A stretch of DNA of 64,000 nucleotides from Hyalangium ruber (GTDB lineage Bacteria > Myxococcota > Myxococcia > Myxococcales > Myxococcaceae), in the NCBI RefSeq assembly GCF_034259325.1, contig NZ_JAXIVS010000005.1, positions 62,001 through 126,000 of the forward strand, written 5' to 3'. The notes under the pieces were generated by a model. That model worked only from the letters and a program-made list of their open reading frames with translations. It was not told where the DNA came from and did not search any database. Positions 15,055-25,191 of the stretch are shown in pieces (within the stretch, counting starts at the first letter, position 1; every line of letters begins with the position of its first letter). Both the position numbers and the translations under genes were made by a program.

Positions 15055-16152
15055 ATGCCCCGTCCCCTGCGACTTGGAGTCCTTACCGGCGGTGGAGACT
15101 GCCCCGGACTCAATGCGCTCATTCGCGGGCTCGTGAAGCGGGGCAGCCATGAGTTCGGCCACGAGTTCGTCGGCATCGAGAACGGGTACATGGGCCTGGT
15201 CGAGCCGAACCTCACTCGCCCCCTCTCCGAAGCGGACACCCGAGGCATCCTCCCCAAGGGCGGCACCATCCTCGGCACCTCCAACAAGGCCGATCCCTTC
15301 ATCTACCCCGTGAAGGAGAACGGCCAGTGGGTGGAGAAGGACCTGTCCGATCAGGTGCTGCGCCGCGCGGAGGAGTTGAAGCTCGACGGGCTGATCGCCA
15401 TCGGCGGGGACGGCACGCTGACCATCGGCCACATGCTCTCGAAGAAGGGGCTGCGCGTGGTCGGCTGCCCGAAGACGATCGACAACGACTTGTCCGGCAC
15501 GGATCAGACCTTCGGCTTCGACACCGCGCGCGGCATCTGCACCGAGGCCATCGACCGGCTGCACTCCACCGCCGAGTCCCATGACCGCGTCATGGTGGTG
15601 GAGATCATGGGCCGCAACGCCGGCTTCCTCACGCTGGACAGCGGCATCGCCGGGGGCGCGGACGTCATCCTCATCCCGGAGATCCCCTACCGGGTGGAGC
15701 CCATCGTCGAGAAGATCCGCCGCCGCGCCACGCGCAAGCGCAGCTTCTCCATCATCGCCATCGCCGAGGGGGCCTACCCCGTGGGCGGCACCCTGGCCGT
15801 GGTGGAGAAGGCCCATGAGATCCCCGGCCGCGGCGTGGTGCGCCTGGGCGGCGCGGGCAAGGTGTGCGCGGACCTGCTGGCCAGCCACATCGAGGCGGAG
15901 ATCCGCGTCACGGTGCTCGGCCACCTCCAGCGCGGCGGCACGCCCTCGGCGGCGGACCGGGTGCTGGCGACGCTCTACGGCTGCAAGGTGCTGGACCTGG
16001 TGCGCGACGGGCAGTGGGACCACATGGTGGCGCTGCGCAACGGGAAGATCGTCACCGCCTCGCTCTCCGAGTCGCGCAAGGAGCGTCGCGTGGATCCGAC
16101 CGGCGAGACGGTGCGCTTCGCCAAGAGCATGGGGATCAGCTTTGGCGATTGA
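15055..16152 (+). CDS. pfk: 6-phosphofructokinase
   Basis: 365 residues. Phosphofructokinase signatures: LTGGGDCPGLN (11-20), GGDG (117-120), PKTIDND (139-145) and MGRNAGF. It phosphorylates fructose 6-phosphate to the 1,6-bisphosphate in glycolysis. GGDG with Gly at the position equivalent to E. coli residue 104 points to ATP use, while PKTID carries the Lys often seen in PPi-type enzymes, so phosphoryl-donor choice is not fully settled from sequence. It is followed 21 nt later by a Pkn4-type kinase. In Myxococcus xanthus the Pfk encoded in this same arrangement is phosphorylated and activated by Pkn4; the same regulation is expected here. Confidence 0.94.
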   Translation: MPRPLRLGVLTGGGDCPGLNALIRGLVKRGSHEFGHEFVGIENGYMGLVEPNLTRPLSEADTRGILPKGGTILGTSNKADPFIYPVKENGQWVEKDLSDQVLRRAEELKLDGLIAIGGDGTLTIGHMLSKKGLRVVGCPKTIDNDLSGTDQTFGFDTARGICTEAIDRLHSTAESHDRVMVVEIMGRNAGFLTLDSGIAGGADVILIPEIPYRVEPIVEKIRRRATRKRSFSIIAIAEGAYPVGGTLAVVEKAHEIPGRGVVRLGGAGKVCADLLASHIEAEIRVTVLGHLQRGGTPSAADRVLATLYGCKVLDLVRDGQWDHMVALRNGKIVTASLSESRKERRVDPTGETVRFAKSMGISFGD

Positions 16153-16173
16153 GTCGGGGGACGCCTGGACACG

Positions 16174-18009
16174 ATGACGCTCGTCGGCCGCCAGATCGGG
16201 CGCTATCGCATCCTCGAGCAGCTGGGCTCGGGGGGCATGAGCGTCGTGTACAAGGGCCTGGACACCGCGCTGGATCGCGAGGTGGCGGTGAAGGTGCTGC
16301 ACCCGCACCTGGCCGGCAGGGACGAGTCGCGCCGGCGCCTGGCCCGCGAGGCCAAGGCGGTGGCTCGCCTGCACCACCCCAACATCCTCGAGGTGTTCGA
16401 CTTCTCCGCGGCCGACTCGCAGAACGCCTACATCGTCACCGAGTACATCCGCGGCCGCACGCTGCGGCAGTACCTGGACGAGGGCGGTCTGGAGCCGCCC
16501 GAGATCGCCGCGATGATCATCCACGAGCTGGCCGCGGCGCTCGCCCACGCGCACGAGGCCGGCGTCATCCACCGCGACCTGAAGCCCGAGAACGTCATGG
16601 TCCGCGAGGACGGCGTGCTCAAGCTGATGGACTTCGGCATCGCCAAGCTCCTGGAGACCGAGGAGCGGATGACCATCACCGGCACGCTGGTGGGCTCGCC
16701 GGCCCACATGGCTCCGGAGATCATCGAAGGCCTCGAGGCGGGCCCCGAGGCGGACGTCTTCTCGCTGGGCATCATGCTCTACGGCTTCGCCACCGGACGG
16801 CTGCCCTTCACCGCGTCCAACACCACGGCCACCCTCAAGCGCATCCTCGACGGCACCTACGAGGATCCGCGTCGGCGCGTGGCGTCGCTCTCGGATGAGC
16901 TGGCGGAGATCATCACCACCTGCCTGCAGCGCGACCGGCGCCACCGATACCCGCACGCGGGGAAGCTGCGCGACGCGCTGGCCGACTACCTCACCGGCCT
17001 CGGCTTCCCCCGCGTGAACGAGGAGCTGGCCTCCTTCTTCGTGGACCCGGACTCGTACAAGAAGGCCGCTCGCCAGCGCATCGTCGCCTCGCTGCTGGAG
17101 CGCAGCGAGCGCCTGCTGGCCGAGAAGCGCACCCCGCGCGCCCTGGCCAGCCTCAACCAGGTGCTCGCCCTGGACGGGCAGAACGCCCGCGCCCTGGCGA
17201 TGCTCGACGGGCTCAACCGCGCCCGCCGCCGCCGACTGTGGATGAAGCGGGGCGTCCAGGCGGCCGTGACGCTCGCCGTCCTCGCCTCGCTCGGCACGGG
17301 CGGCTACTTCCTCTTCCGCTCGCGTCCGGGGCCCGCGACGCCCTCCGTACCGGACACGCCGCTGCCCACGAAGCCGCCGGAACCAGCGCCCACGCCGCGA
17401 AGCGGCGAGCCGGACCCCATCAACGCCCCGCTCCAGCCCCCTACCCCGCTCCCCGTCCCCGAGGAGACCGCGCCCCCGACGCCGGAGCCCTCGCCCGAGG
17501 AGTCCTCCACCGCACGGAAGCCGCCGCTCAAGCCCGAGGCCCCGCGTCCCGCGAAGGTGCATGTCTCCATCCTGGTGCGCCCCTACGGCGCCATCCAGGT
17601 GGACGACCTGGCCCCCAGCCCGCAGCCGCTGGCGCAGCACGATCTGGAGCTGGCCCCCGGCGCGCACACCGTCACCGTGCGCTGTGAGTGGTGCGAGGAC
17701 GCGGTGGAGACCATCGACGTGGCGCCGGGCGCCGAGAACGTCTTCCGGCTGCGCGCCCAGCTCAAGCCCTCGCGGCTCTCCTTCGACTACCAGCCCGCCG
17801 AGGCCCAGGTGCGCATCAACGAGGAGCTGCGCACCGCGCGCGAGAGCATGGAGCGCCCCTTCGACATCCGCTCGCCCCGGGGTCCCGCCAGCTTCCAGCA
17901 CCGCGTGGAGTACGAGGTGAGCTACCCAGGCTACCGCACCGAGAAACGCGTCGTGGCGGTCGAACCGGGCAAGCCCATCACCCTGCGCGGGAGCCTCGTC
18001 GCCGAATGA
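16174..18009 (+). CDS. pkn4: Ser/Thr protein kinase Pkn4-like, membrane anchored
   Basis: 611 residues. Kinase domain about 11-280 with GSGGMSVVYKG, Lys40, HRDLKPEN (133-140) and DFG (153-155), all catalytic residues present. A helical region follows, then a transmembrane segment (about 352-375), a Pro-rich linker and a β-rich PEGA-like extracytoplasmic domain (ILVRPYGAIQVDDL, then repeats). Position directly after pfk matches the M. xanthus pfk-pkn4 operon, where Pkn4 activates phosphofructokinase and so affects glycogen use in development. The stop overlaps the next start by 4 nt (ATGA at 18006-18009), so translation is coupled to the following TPR protein. The symbol is given by synteny and domain layout. 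Confidence 0.85.
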   Translation: MTLVGRQIGRYRILEQLGSGGMSVVYKGLDTALDREVAVKVLHPHLAGRDESRRRLAREAKAVARLHHPNILEVFDFSAADSQNAYIVTEYIRGRTLRQYLDEGGLEPPEIAAMIIHELAAALAHAHEAGVIHRDLKPENVMVREDGVLKLMDFGIAKLLETEERMTITGTLVGSPAHMAPEIIEGLEAGPEADVFSLGIMLYGFATGRLPFTASNTTATLKRILDGTYEDPRRRVASLSDELAEIITTCLQRDRRHRYPHAGKLRDALADYLTGLGFPRVNEELASFFVDPDSYKKAARQRIVASLLERSERLLAEKRTPRALASLNQVLALDGQNARALAMLDGLNRARRRRLWMKRGVQAAVTLAVLASLGTGGYFLFRSRPGPATPSVPDTPLPTKPPEPAPTPRSGEPDPINAPLQPPTPLPVPEETAPPTPEPSPEESSTARKPPLKPEAPRPAKVHVSILVRPYGAIQVDDLAPSPQPLAQHDLELAPGAHTVTVRCEWCEDAVETIDVAPGAENVFRLRAQLKPSRLSFDYQPAEAQVRINEELRTARESMERPFDIRSPRGPASFQHRVEYEVSYPGYRTEKRVVAVEPGKPITLRGSLVAE

Positions 18010-18995
18010 GCCGGGGCCTGCTGCCGCTGCTGCTCTACCTGTTGCCGGTGCTCCTGCTGGCACCCAGGGCCGCGCGCGCGCAGGACACGGACACGGAGAT
18101 GGCCGCCATCCGCGCCAGCTTCGAGTATGGCAAGTACGCCGAGGTGCTCGAGCGCGCCGCGGCGCGGATCGATCGCGGCAGCCTGAGCGAGGAACAGCTC
18201 GCCGATCTGCACGAGCTGGCGGGCCTGGCGGCCTTCAACCTCCAGCGGACGAAGGACGCCGAGCGGCACTTCTCCGCGCTGCTGCGGCTGGACCCGGAGC
18301 GGAGCCTGGATCCGTTCGTGGTGCCTCCGCCGGCGGTGGCGTACTTCGACAAGCTCAAGCAGCAGATGGACTCGGAGCTGGACTTCCTCAGGCAGGAGCG
18401 GCGGCTGCGGCAGGAGCGCGCGCGCGTGGAGGCCGAGCGCCGCGAGCGCGAGCGGCTGGCCGCCGAGGAGCAGCGCCGCCGCGCCGAGTCCCTGGCCCGC
18501 CAGGTGACGGTGCGCACGGTGGAGAAGCGCAACTTCCTGGTGAACTTCGTCCCCTTCGGCGCGGGCCAGTTCCAGCAGGGCCGCAACAGCTTGGGCATCG
18601 TCTTCGCCGCCACCGAGGGCGCCCTGGCGGTCACCAGCGTCATCGCCTACTTCGCCTACGAGTCCCTCTTCGAGACGGCCACCGTCGAGGTGGACGACGT
18701 GCTCACCGAGACGGGCAAGGCCGTCTATACCCTGCGCTACATCCCCACCAACCGCTCGCGGCAGGCCGACACGTGGCGGCTCTTGAAGATCGGCGCGGCC
18801 ACCGGCTTCTTCACCGTCTACGCGCTGGGCACGGCGGACGCGCTCTACCGCCACGAGGATCAGGTCACCCAGACCACCATCGAGGAGCGCCCCCCCGCGT
18901 CTCCTGCTACACCCAAGGAGAGCGGCCCCACGGCTCGCCTCCAGCTGTATCCCACTTCCGGCGGGCTCGGCGCCGGCCTCACCCTGACTTTCTAG
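18006..18995 (+). CDS. Signal-peptide TPR/coiled-coil membrane protein
   Basis: 329 residues. Signal peptide (LLPLLLYLLPVLLLAP..ARA), then a TPR-like region (about 30-110; GKYAEVLERAAARI, FNLQRTKDAERHFSALLRL), a highly charged Arg/Glu coiled coil (about 125-175), and two hydrophobic segments (about 195-225 and 255-275) in the C-terminal half. It overlaps pkn4 by 4 nt. Co-occurrence with a membrane kinase and an FHA regulator suggests it is a partner or substrate of Pkn4 at the envelope; this is inference. I do not recognise a named family. Confidence 0.8.
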   Translation: MSRGLLPLLLYLLPVLLLAPRAARAQDTDTEMAAIRASFEYGKYAEVLERAAARIDRGSLSEEQLADLHELAGLAAFNLQRTKDAERHFSALLRLDPERSLDPFVVPPPAVAYFDKLKQQMDSELDFLRQERRLRQERARVEAERRERERLAAEEQRRRAESLARQVTVRTVEKRNFLVNFVPFGAGQFQQGRNSLGIVFAATEGALAVTSVIAYFAYESLFETATVEVDDVLTETGKAVYTLRYIPTNRSRQADTWRLLKIGAATGFFTVYALGTADALYRHEDQVTQTTIEERPPASPATPKESGPTARLQLYPTSGGLGAGLTLTF

Positions 18996-19018
18996 CCGGG
19001 AGCCCTCCCAGGAACCTT

Positions 19019-20902
<1,884 letters not shown>

Positions 20903-20973
20903 GGCCGTGACGCCACTGTCACGGTCCGCCCCGAGCCTCGGCGTCCGACACCCGCGAACCTCCCGTGCTTCCT

Positions 20974-21561
20974 ATGGAATCTTCCGCTACCCCGTTGGCC
21001 AAGGGATTGCTTGGACCTCTGCTGCGCTGGCTGGGGCTGGCATGGGTGGCGTGGGTGGCGGGCGGGTGCCTCATCCCCCAGGACGATACGTTGTTGGCGG
21101 AGCTGCCCCAGCGTCGCAACCGCCCCCCCCGCATCCTGGAGACGCAGGTGCAGCCCCTTCAACGCATCATCCAGGACTTCGGCACCAATGACCTGTGCGA
21201 GCTGGATTTCGCCGTCGCGGTCGAGGATCCCGACGTGGATGACCTCATCACCGTGAGCTGGTACCTGGACTACAACACCGAGAATCCCACCGGCTTCTAC
21301 CGGGAGTTCCAGCTCACCAACAACGGCCAGCCCCAGCGGGGAGACCGGGCCACGCTGCGCATCAACCTGCGCGCGGCCAACAGCCCCCTGAGCGAGCCGG
21401 GCGTACACCTGGTGGAGGCCCTGGTGAGCGACGCGCGGCTGGTGAACCGCGAGCCGGAGCAGCGCCGCGTGCCCCTGGCGGACGGGGGCTTCCTCATCAA
21501 CCCGGGCTACGTGGTGACCTACGCGTGGTTCGTGAGCACCGTGCGCGGAGACTGCCAATGA
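20974..21561 (+). CDS. Lipoprotein of unknown function
   Basis: 195 residues. A lipobox VAGGC ends a hydrophobic N-terminus (Cys32 if the ATG at 20974 is used). The mature part has an Ig- or fibronectin-like β pattern: ELDFAVAVEDPDVDDLITVSW, YLDYNT, and a HLVEALVSDAR strand, which may reflect a cadherin- or PKD-like fold. The stop overlaps the next gene's ATG (ATGA at 21558-21561), so both lipoproteins are probably made together. There is no homology I can name. An alternative GTG start at 20965 is in frame. Confidence 0.75.
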   Translation: MESSATPLAKGLLGPLLRWLGLAWVAWVAGGCLIPQDDTLLAELPQRRNRPPRILETQVQPLQRIIQDFGTNDLCELDFAVAVEDPDVDDLITVSWYLDYNTENPTGFYREFQLTNNGQPQRGDRATLRINLRAANSPLSEPGVHLVEALVSDARLVNREPEQRRVPLADGGFLINPGYVVTYAWFVSTVRGDCQ

Positions 21562-23183
21562 GGAGCATGCGAGCGGTCCTGCTGGCACTGGTCTGGGCAG
21601 GACTGGGACTCGGCGCCGGGTGCGCCTACCTGCCGGACGCCGCGGACCCGAGCCGCCTGGTGTGCCGCAGCGACGCCGAGTGCGCCGAGGGCCAGGTGTG
21701 CTTCGCCGACGGCTGCGGCGATCCGGGCCAGAACATCGTCGTCGAGGTCACCGCCAACCCGAAGAACGGCCTGCACGCGCAGGACTTCCCGGTGGAGAAC
21801 CTCCGGCCGCAGCAGAACCTGCAGCTGTTCGGGCCCGCCACGCTCCAGGGCCAGGTGCGGCAGGAGACGCTGCTGCCCACCCCCGGCAACAACACCACCG
21901 CGTACTCGAACCGCGTCACCGTGAGCGCCTCGGGAGAGAGCCTGCTCATCCCCGGTGTGACGCGCCGCTACGAGGGCGTGCTGGTGCCGGACAACGGCGG
22001 CTATCAGCTCGCGGTGGGCGCGGGCCGCTTCTCCATCACCCTGCTCGCCTCGGAGCTGGAAGTGCCCCCCCGGGTCGACACCCGCGCGGTGGAGCCTGGC
22101 CAGAGCGTGGCGCTCGACTTCCTGCTGCCCGCCAAGGCCTCCCTCACCCGACTGACGGGCAAGGTGGTGCGCCAGGAGAACCTGCTGGTGGCCGCCGACC
22201 TGGAGGTCCAGGCGGTGGACGAGGCGCTGCGGCCCCTCTCCCAGCGCGTCCCGGTGGCGCGGGGCACCGGCGAGTTCAGCCTCGCGCTCGATCCCTCCGC
22301 CGCGCGGCTGGAGCACGTGCTCGTCCAGGTGACGGCGCCCCGCACCGAGGATCTGGTGCCGCAGAAGACGTTCACCGTGGACCCCCGCCCCGGCGTCACC
22401 ACGCCGCTGGAGCTGGGCGACTACGGCGAGCCGGTGACGGTGCTGGGCCGCGTGTTGGACCGCGAGGGCAAGCCCGTGACGGAGGCCTCCGTGTACCTCC
22501 AGGGCAAGGTGGGCGGCGGCGGGCAGTTCCGCAGCCGCTCCGTACTCACCGGGACCGAGGGCCGCTTCGAGCTGCGCTCCCTGCCGAGCCACCCGGACAC
22601 GCCGCTGACGCTCTATGTGGTGCCTCCGCCCGAGGCGGCCGCCGGCATCACCCTGCAGGCCACCCCCATTCCCCGGGGAGGCACCACCCTGCCCGACATC
22701 GTCTGCACCAACAAAGTCAGTGTGCAGGGCACGCTGCTGGGGCCAGACGGTCCGCCCGCGGCGGGCGCGCGCGTGGTGGCCGAGCCCGTGGGCCAGGTGA
22801 GCGGCTGGCCCCGCCCCGCGGTGGGCGTCGAGGCGGAGAGCCCCACCGACGAGAACGGCCTCTACACGCTGCGGCTGGATCCGGGCGAGTACCGCTTCGA
22901 CTTCATCCCCGGTGAGAACCTGCCGCGCGTCAGCCGCTTCGTCACCGTGCTGCCCGCCGAAGTCCAGGTGCTGGCGCCCTTCACCCTCTCCAAGGGGCGC
23001 CGCGTCACCGGGCTGGTGAGCGTCCCCACCGAGAGGCTGCAGAACGCTCCCCCGGGCGCGGCCTACGCGTCCATCCGCTTCTTCCGCGTGGTGAACGTGG
23101 AGGGCAAACCCACCGCCGTGCTGCTCGCCCAGACGCTGGCCGACAGCGTGGGCAACTACGCGGCCACCCTGCCCACCCGCTGA
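21558..23183 (+). CDS. Lipoprotein with Cys-rich leader and carboxypeptidase-regulatory-like repeats
   Basis: 541 residues. Lipobox GAGC (Cys22), then a Cys-rich segment with CRSDAECAEGQVCFADGC. The rest is built from β-sandwich modules with the pattern of carboxypeptidase regulatory-like (CarboxypepD_reg, DUF4198-like) domains: VTVLGRVLDREGKPVTEASVYLQG, a version near VQGTLLGPDGPPAAGARVV, and a late SVPTERL module. Such domains are rigid stalks or adhesion modules on surface lipoproteins. It is coupled by 4-nt overlap to the preceding lipoprotein, at the end of the pfk-pkn4 cluster, though there is no clear functional link. The next gene is convergent. Confidence 0.78.
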   Translation: MRSMRAVLLALVWAGLGLGAGCAYLPDAADPSRLVCRSDAECAEGQVCFADGCGDPGQNIVVEVTANPKNGLHAQDFPVENLRPQQNLQLFGPATLQGQVRQETLLPTPGNNTTAYSNRVTVSASGESLLIPGVTRRYEGVLVPDNGGYQLAVGAGRFSITLLASELEVPPRVDTRAVEPGQSVALDFLLPAKASLTRLTGKVVRQENLLVAADLEVQAVDEALRPLSQRVPVARGTGEFSLALDPSAARLEHVLVQVTAPRTEDLVPQKTFTVDPRPGVTTPLELGDYGEPVTVLGRVLDREGKPVTEASVYLQGKVGGGGQFRSRSVLTGTEGRFELRSLPSHPDTPLTLYVVPPPEAAAGITLQATPIPRGGTTLPDIVCTNKVSVQGTLLGPDGPPAAGARVVAEPVGQVSGWPRPAVGVEAESPTDENGLYTLRLDPGEYRFDFIPGENLPRVSRFVTVLPAEVQVLAPFTLSKGRRVTGLVSVPTERLQNAPPGAAYASIRFFRVVNVEGKPTAVLLAQTLADSVGNYAATLPTR

Positions 23184-23185
23184 CC

Positions 23186-23686
23186 TCAGCGCTTGGGCAG
23201 CTCCACCAGCTCGAGCTGGTTGCCCCAAGGGTCCAGCACGTACTGGGTCCGCATCCCCGCCGCGGGCCCCACGGGGATGACGATGGGGCCCGCCATCACC
23301 CGCAGCTCGCGCGCGCGCAGGTAGGCCACCGCCGCCTCCAGGTTCTCCACCTGGAAGGCGATGTGGTGCCCGCCGAGATCGCAGTTGCGCGGCGGCGTGG
23401 TCCTCGCGTCCTTGGGCAGCTCGTACCGGAACAGCTCCAGCTTCAGCGTCGGGCCCAGCTGGAGCATGGCGAGGAACACCCGCGCGCCGGGCACGTTGAC
23501 GTGCGCCTCTGTCCAGTCCCGCCCGTCCGGCATCCGCGGCAGCTCGGCCGCGTCGAAGGGCCCCAGCCGGAACAGCTCGGTGGCTCCGAAAGTCTCTGTG
23601 TAGAACTCCACGGCCTTGTCGAGATCCGGGACCGTCAGGGCCACGTGATCGACACGAGTGAAGCCGGGCAGCGCGCTCTTGCTCAT
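23186..23686 (-). CDS. VOC-family (glyoxalase/bleomycin resistance-like) protein
   Basis: 166 residues. One VOC domain: N-terminal βαβββ half beginning RVDHVALTVPDLDKAVEFY and C-terminal half with GGHHIAFQVENLEAAVAYL and DPWGNQLELVEL. Likely metal ligands are His at RVDH, Glu in the LELFR strand, His in GGHH and Glu in LELVEL. The substrate cannot be deduced. It is cytoplasmic, with no leader. The stop lies 2 nt from the convergent lipoprotein stop. The next gene upstream on this strand, an NTF2-like protein, is separated by about 120 nt. Confidence 0.88.
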   Translation of the reverse strand: MSKSALPGFTRVDHVALTVPDLDKAVEFYTETFGATELFRLGPFDAAELPRMPDGRDWTEAHVNVPGARVFLAMLQLGPTLKLELFRYELPKDARTTPPRNCDLGGHHIAFQVENLEAAVAYLRARELRVMAGPIVIPVGPAAGMRTQYVLDPWGNQLELVELPKR

Positions 23687-23805
23687 GGGTGCATCCTCCC
23701 TGGGATGTGAGTCGCCGCAACCCTACTCCCTGGGTGGGCCTCTTGGCCAGGAGGAGCCCTCCCCGCGCGCGAACGGGTGGGGTACCTCGATGCTGCGAAG
23801 GGGTG

Positions 23806-24351
23806 CTAGCGCTGCGTGCGGTGGATCAGCTGGTTCAGCGGCTCGGTGGGGTTGAGCATGTAGCGAGCGCTCTCGGCCCCCACCACGGGCAGCTTCTTGT
23901 CATGGAGCAGCCCAGCCTGCAGGAGGATCGTCGCGTTGTCCCAGTACAGGTTCTCGGAGACGATCTTGTCGCCCTGCATGGTGACGATGACCACCATCGC
24001 GAACTCGATCTTCTTGCCCGTCGGCGGCACCCCGGGCAGCACCCAGTCCATGCGAATGTCATGGGTGAAGCGCAGCACGAGCTCGTCCACCACGCGCTCG
24101 CGGCCGATGGTGCGCGAGAGGGGAAGGATCTCCATGTCCGCGGGCAGCTGGTTGAGGAAGTACTTCGCGTAGAAGGTGCCCAGCTCCTCGGTGCCCTTGC
24201 CGCCCGTCATGTTCGGGACGATGACGACATGGGGGTTGCCCGTCATCGTCGACAGCGCCTCTTCAGGGCTCTTGTGGGTGAACTCCGCCTTCAGGTGGTT
24301 ATCCCAGAGGCCACCCATCTGCTTCTCCGTGACCGGCAACGACTCACTCAT
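23806..24351 (-). CDS. NTF2-like (SnoaL/ester-cyclase type) protein
   Basis: 181 residues. Pattern of the NTF2 fold: helical N-terminus, then strands with RFTHDIRMDWVLPGVPPTGKKIE and FAMVVIVTMQGDKIVSENLYWDNATIL, typical of SnoaL-like polyketide cyclases and ester-cyclase proteins. No leader. Start at the ATG 24349-24351, preceded by AAAGG at suitable spacing; a GTG at 24360 is also in frame. No partner genes are evident. It may bind a small hydrophobic ligand; the substrate is unknown. Confidence 0.85.
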   Translation of the reverse strand: MSESLPVTEKQMGGLWDNHLKAEFTHKSPEEALSTMTGNPHVVIVPNMTGGKGTEELGTFYAKYFLNQLPADMEILPLSRTIGRERVVDELVLRFTHDIRMDWVLPGVPPTGKKIEFAMVVIVTMQGDKIVSENLYWDNATILLQAGLLHDKKLPVVGAESARYMLNPTEPLNQLIHRTQR

Positions 24352-24505
24352 GAACGACACCTTTCTTGAGACAACGAGAATTTCAGACCCCCAAGCGCAA
24401 CAGCCCGCGCCTGAGTGCCCGCCGGAAGGTTAACAGCAGGACACGAGGGTCTCCGAGACGGCGCCTGTCTCCCCCTACCCCGTCTGCTGGGGATGCAAGA
24501 TTCCG

Positions 24506-25018
24506 TCAGGGCAGACGGCCAGCCGCGGGGTTCTTGCGCGCGGTGACGAAAGCGTCCTGGAGCGCGTCCACGGCGCGACCGACCTCCAGGGCGTACTGCA
24601 CCGCGTGGATGGTGTAGTGGTCCTGCACCTGATCCAGCCGGACGAAGACGGCGCGCAGCTCGGCGCGCTCACGCGAGCCCAGGGCGCACTGGCTCTCACG
24701 CTCCCGCAGCCGACTCAGCCACTGGGTGCGAAAGCTCATCCACTCCTGGTCGGCGTTGCTGGCGGGCACGGTGCGCACGAGCGTCTCGCGCTTGGTCTCC
24801 AGCTCCATCCACAGGGACTGCGCGCCCTCCAGACACTCTCGGAAGGACAGCACCTGCTCGGCGGGAGGCTGACGCTCGGGCGTCATCGCCGCCACGGAGT
24901 GCCCCACGTTCCAGGTGAGCCAGAGACAGAAGACCGTGGACAGGGCGATATGCACCCCGTACGCGGCGGCTCGAAAGGGACGGAAGCGGGGGTCTTTCCG
25001 GGGGTCGGCGTCAGACAC
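24506..25018 (-). CDS. Small single-pass membrane protein of unknown function
   Basis: 170 residues. The N-terminus is basic (PRKDPRFRPFRAAA), then one transmembrane helix (about 22-45; VHIALSTVFCLWLTWNVG), then a soluble α-helical domain rich in Arg/Glu, about 110 residues, likely a coiled coil or helical bundle on the periplasmic side. The start is GTG at 25018. It lies downstream on the same strand of the TPR membrane gene at 25192, but a structured 173-nt gap and a hairpin terminator separate them. I do not recognise the family. Confidence 0.72.
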   Translation of the reverse strand: MSDADPRKDPRFRPFRAAAYGVHIALSTVFCLWLTWNVGHSVAAMTPERQPPAEQVLSFRECLEGAQSLWMELETKRETLVRTVPASNADQEWMSFRTQWLSRLRERESQCALGSRERAELRAVFVRLDQVQDHYTIHAVQYALEVGRAVDALQDAFVTARKNPAAGRLP

Positions 25019-25082
25019 GCACCCCTGGTCTTATGACCGAGGCAGGCGCATGGCAACGTCTGACTGATGCGGTAGGTAGGAC

Positions 25083-25160
25083 GACAGGGGCGGGAGTCTC
25101 CCCCACCCCTGCCGGAATCACGGAATCGCGGGTGCGTGAAACCCAACACCCGCCCCTGTC
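25083..25160. other. Structured intergenic stretch with 12-bp inverted repeat
   Basis: GACAGGGGCGGG (25083-25094) and CCCGCCCCTGTC (25149-25160) are perfect inverted repeats separated by 54 nt; the loop includes further GC-rich self-complementary parts. It lies between two minus-strand genes. It could be a processing or attenuation element or just a strong terminator structure; no function is assigned. Confidence 0.45.
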
Positions 25161-25181
25161 CCGCTCCCCGAGAGGAGCGGG
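25160..25181 (-). terminator. Hairpin after the TPR membrane gene
   Basis: CCCGCTCC (25160-25167) pairs with GGAGCGGG (25174-25181) around a 6-nt loop. It sits 10 nt downstream of the stop of the minus-strand TPR gene. No long T tract follows, so intrinsic termination is only suggested. Confidence 0.45.
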
Positions 25182-25191
25182 AACGACGCCA

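Noticed and set aside
15013-18063. 1016-codon minus-strand frame across pfk and pkn4
   Set aside because: Antisense to two confidently identified genes; His/Gly/Arg-rich shadow translation.
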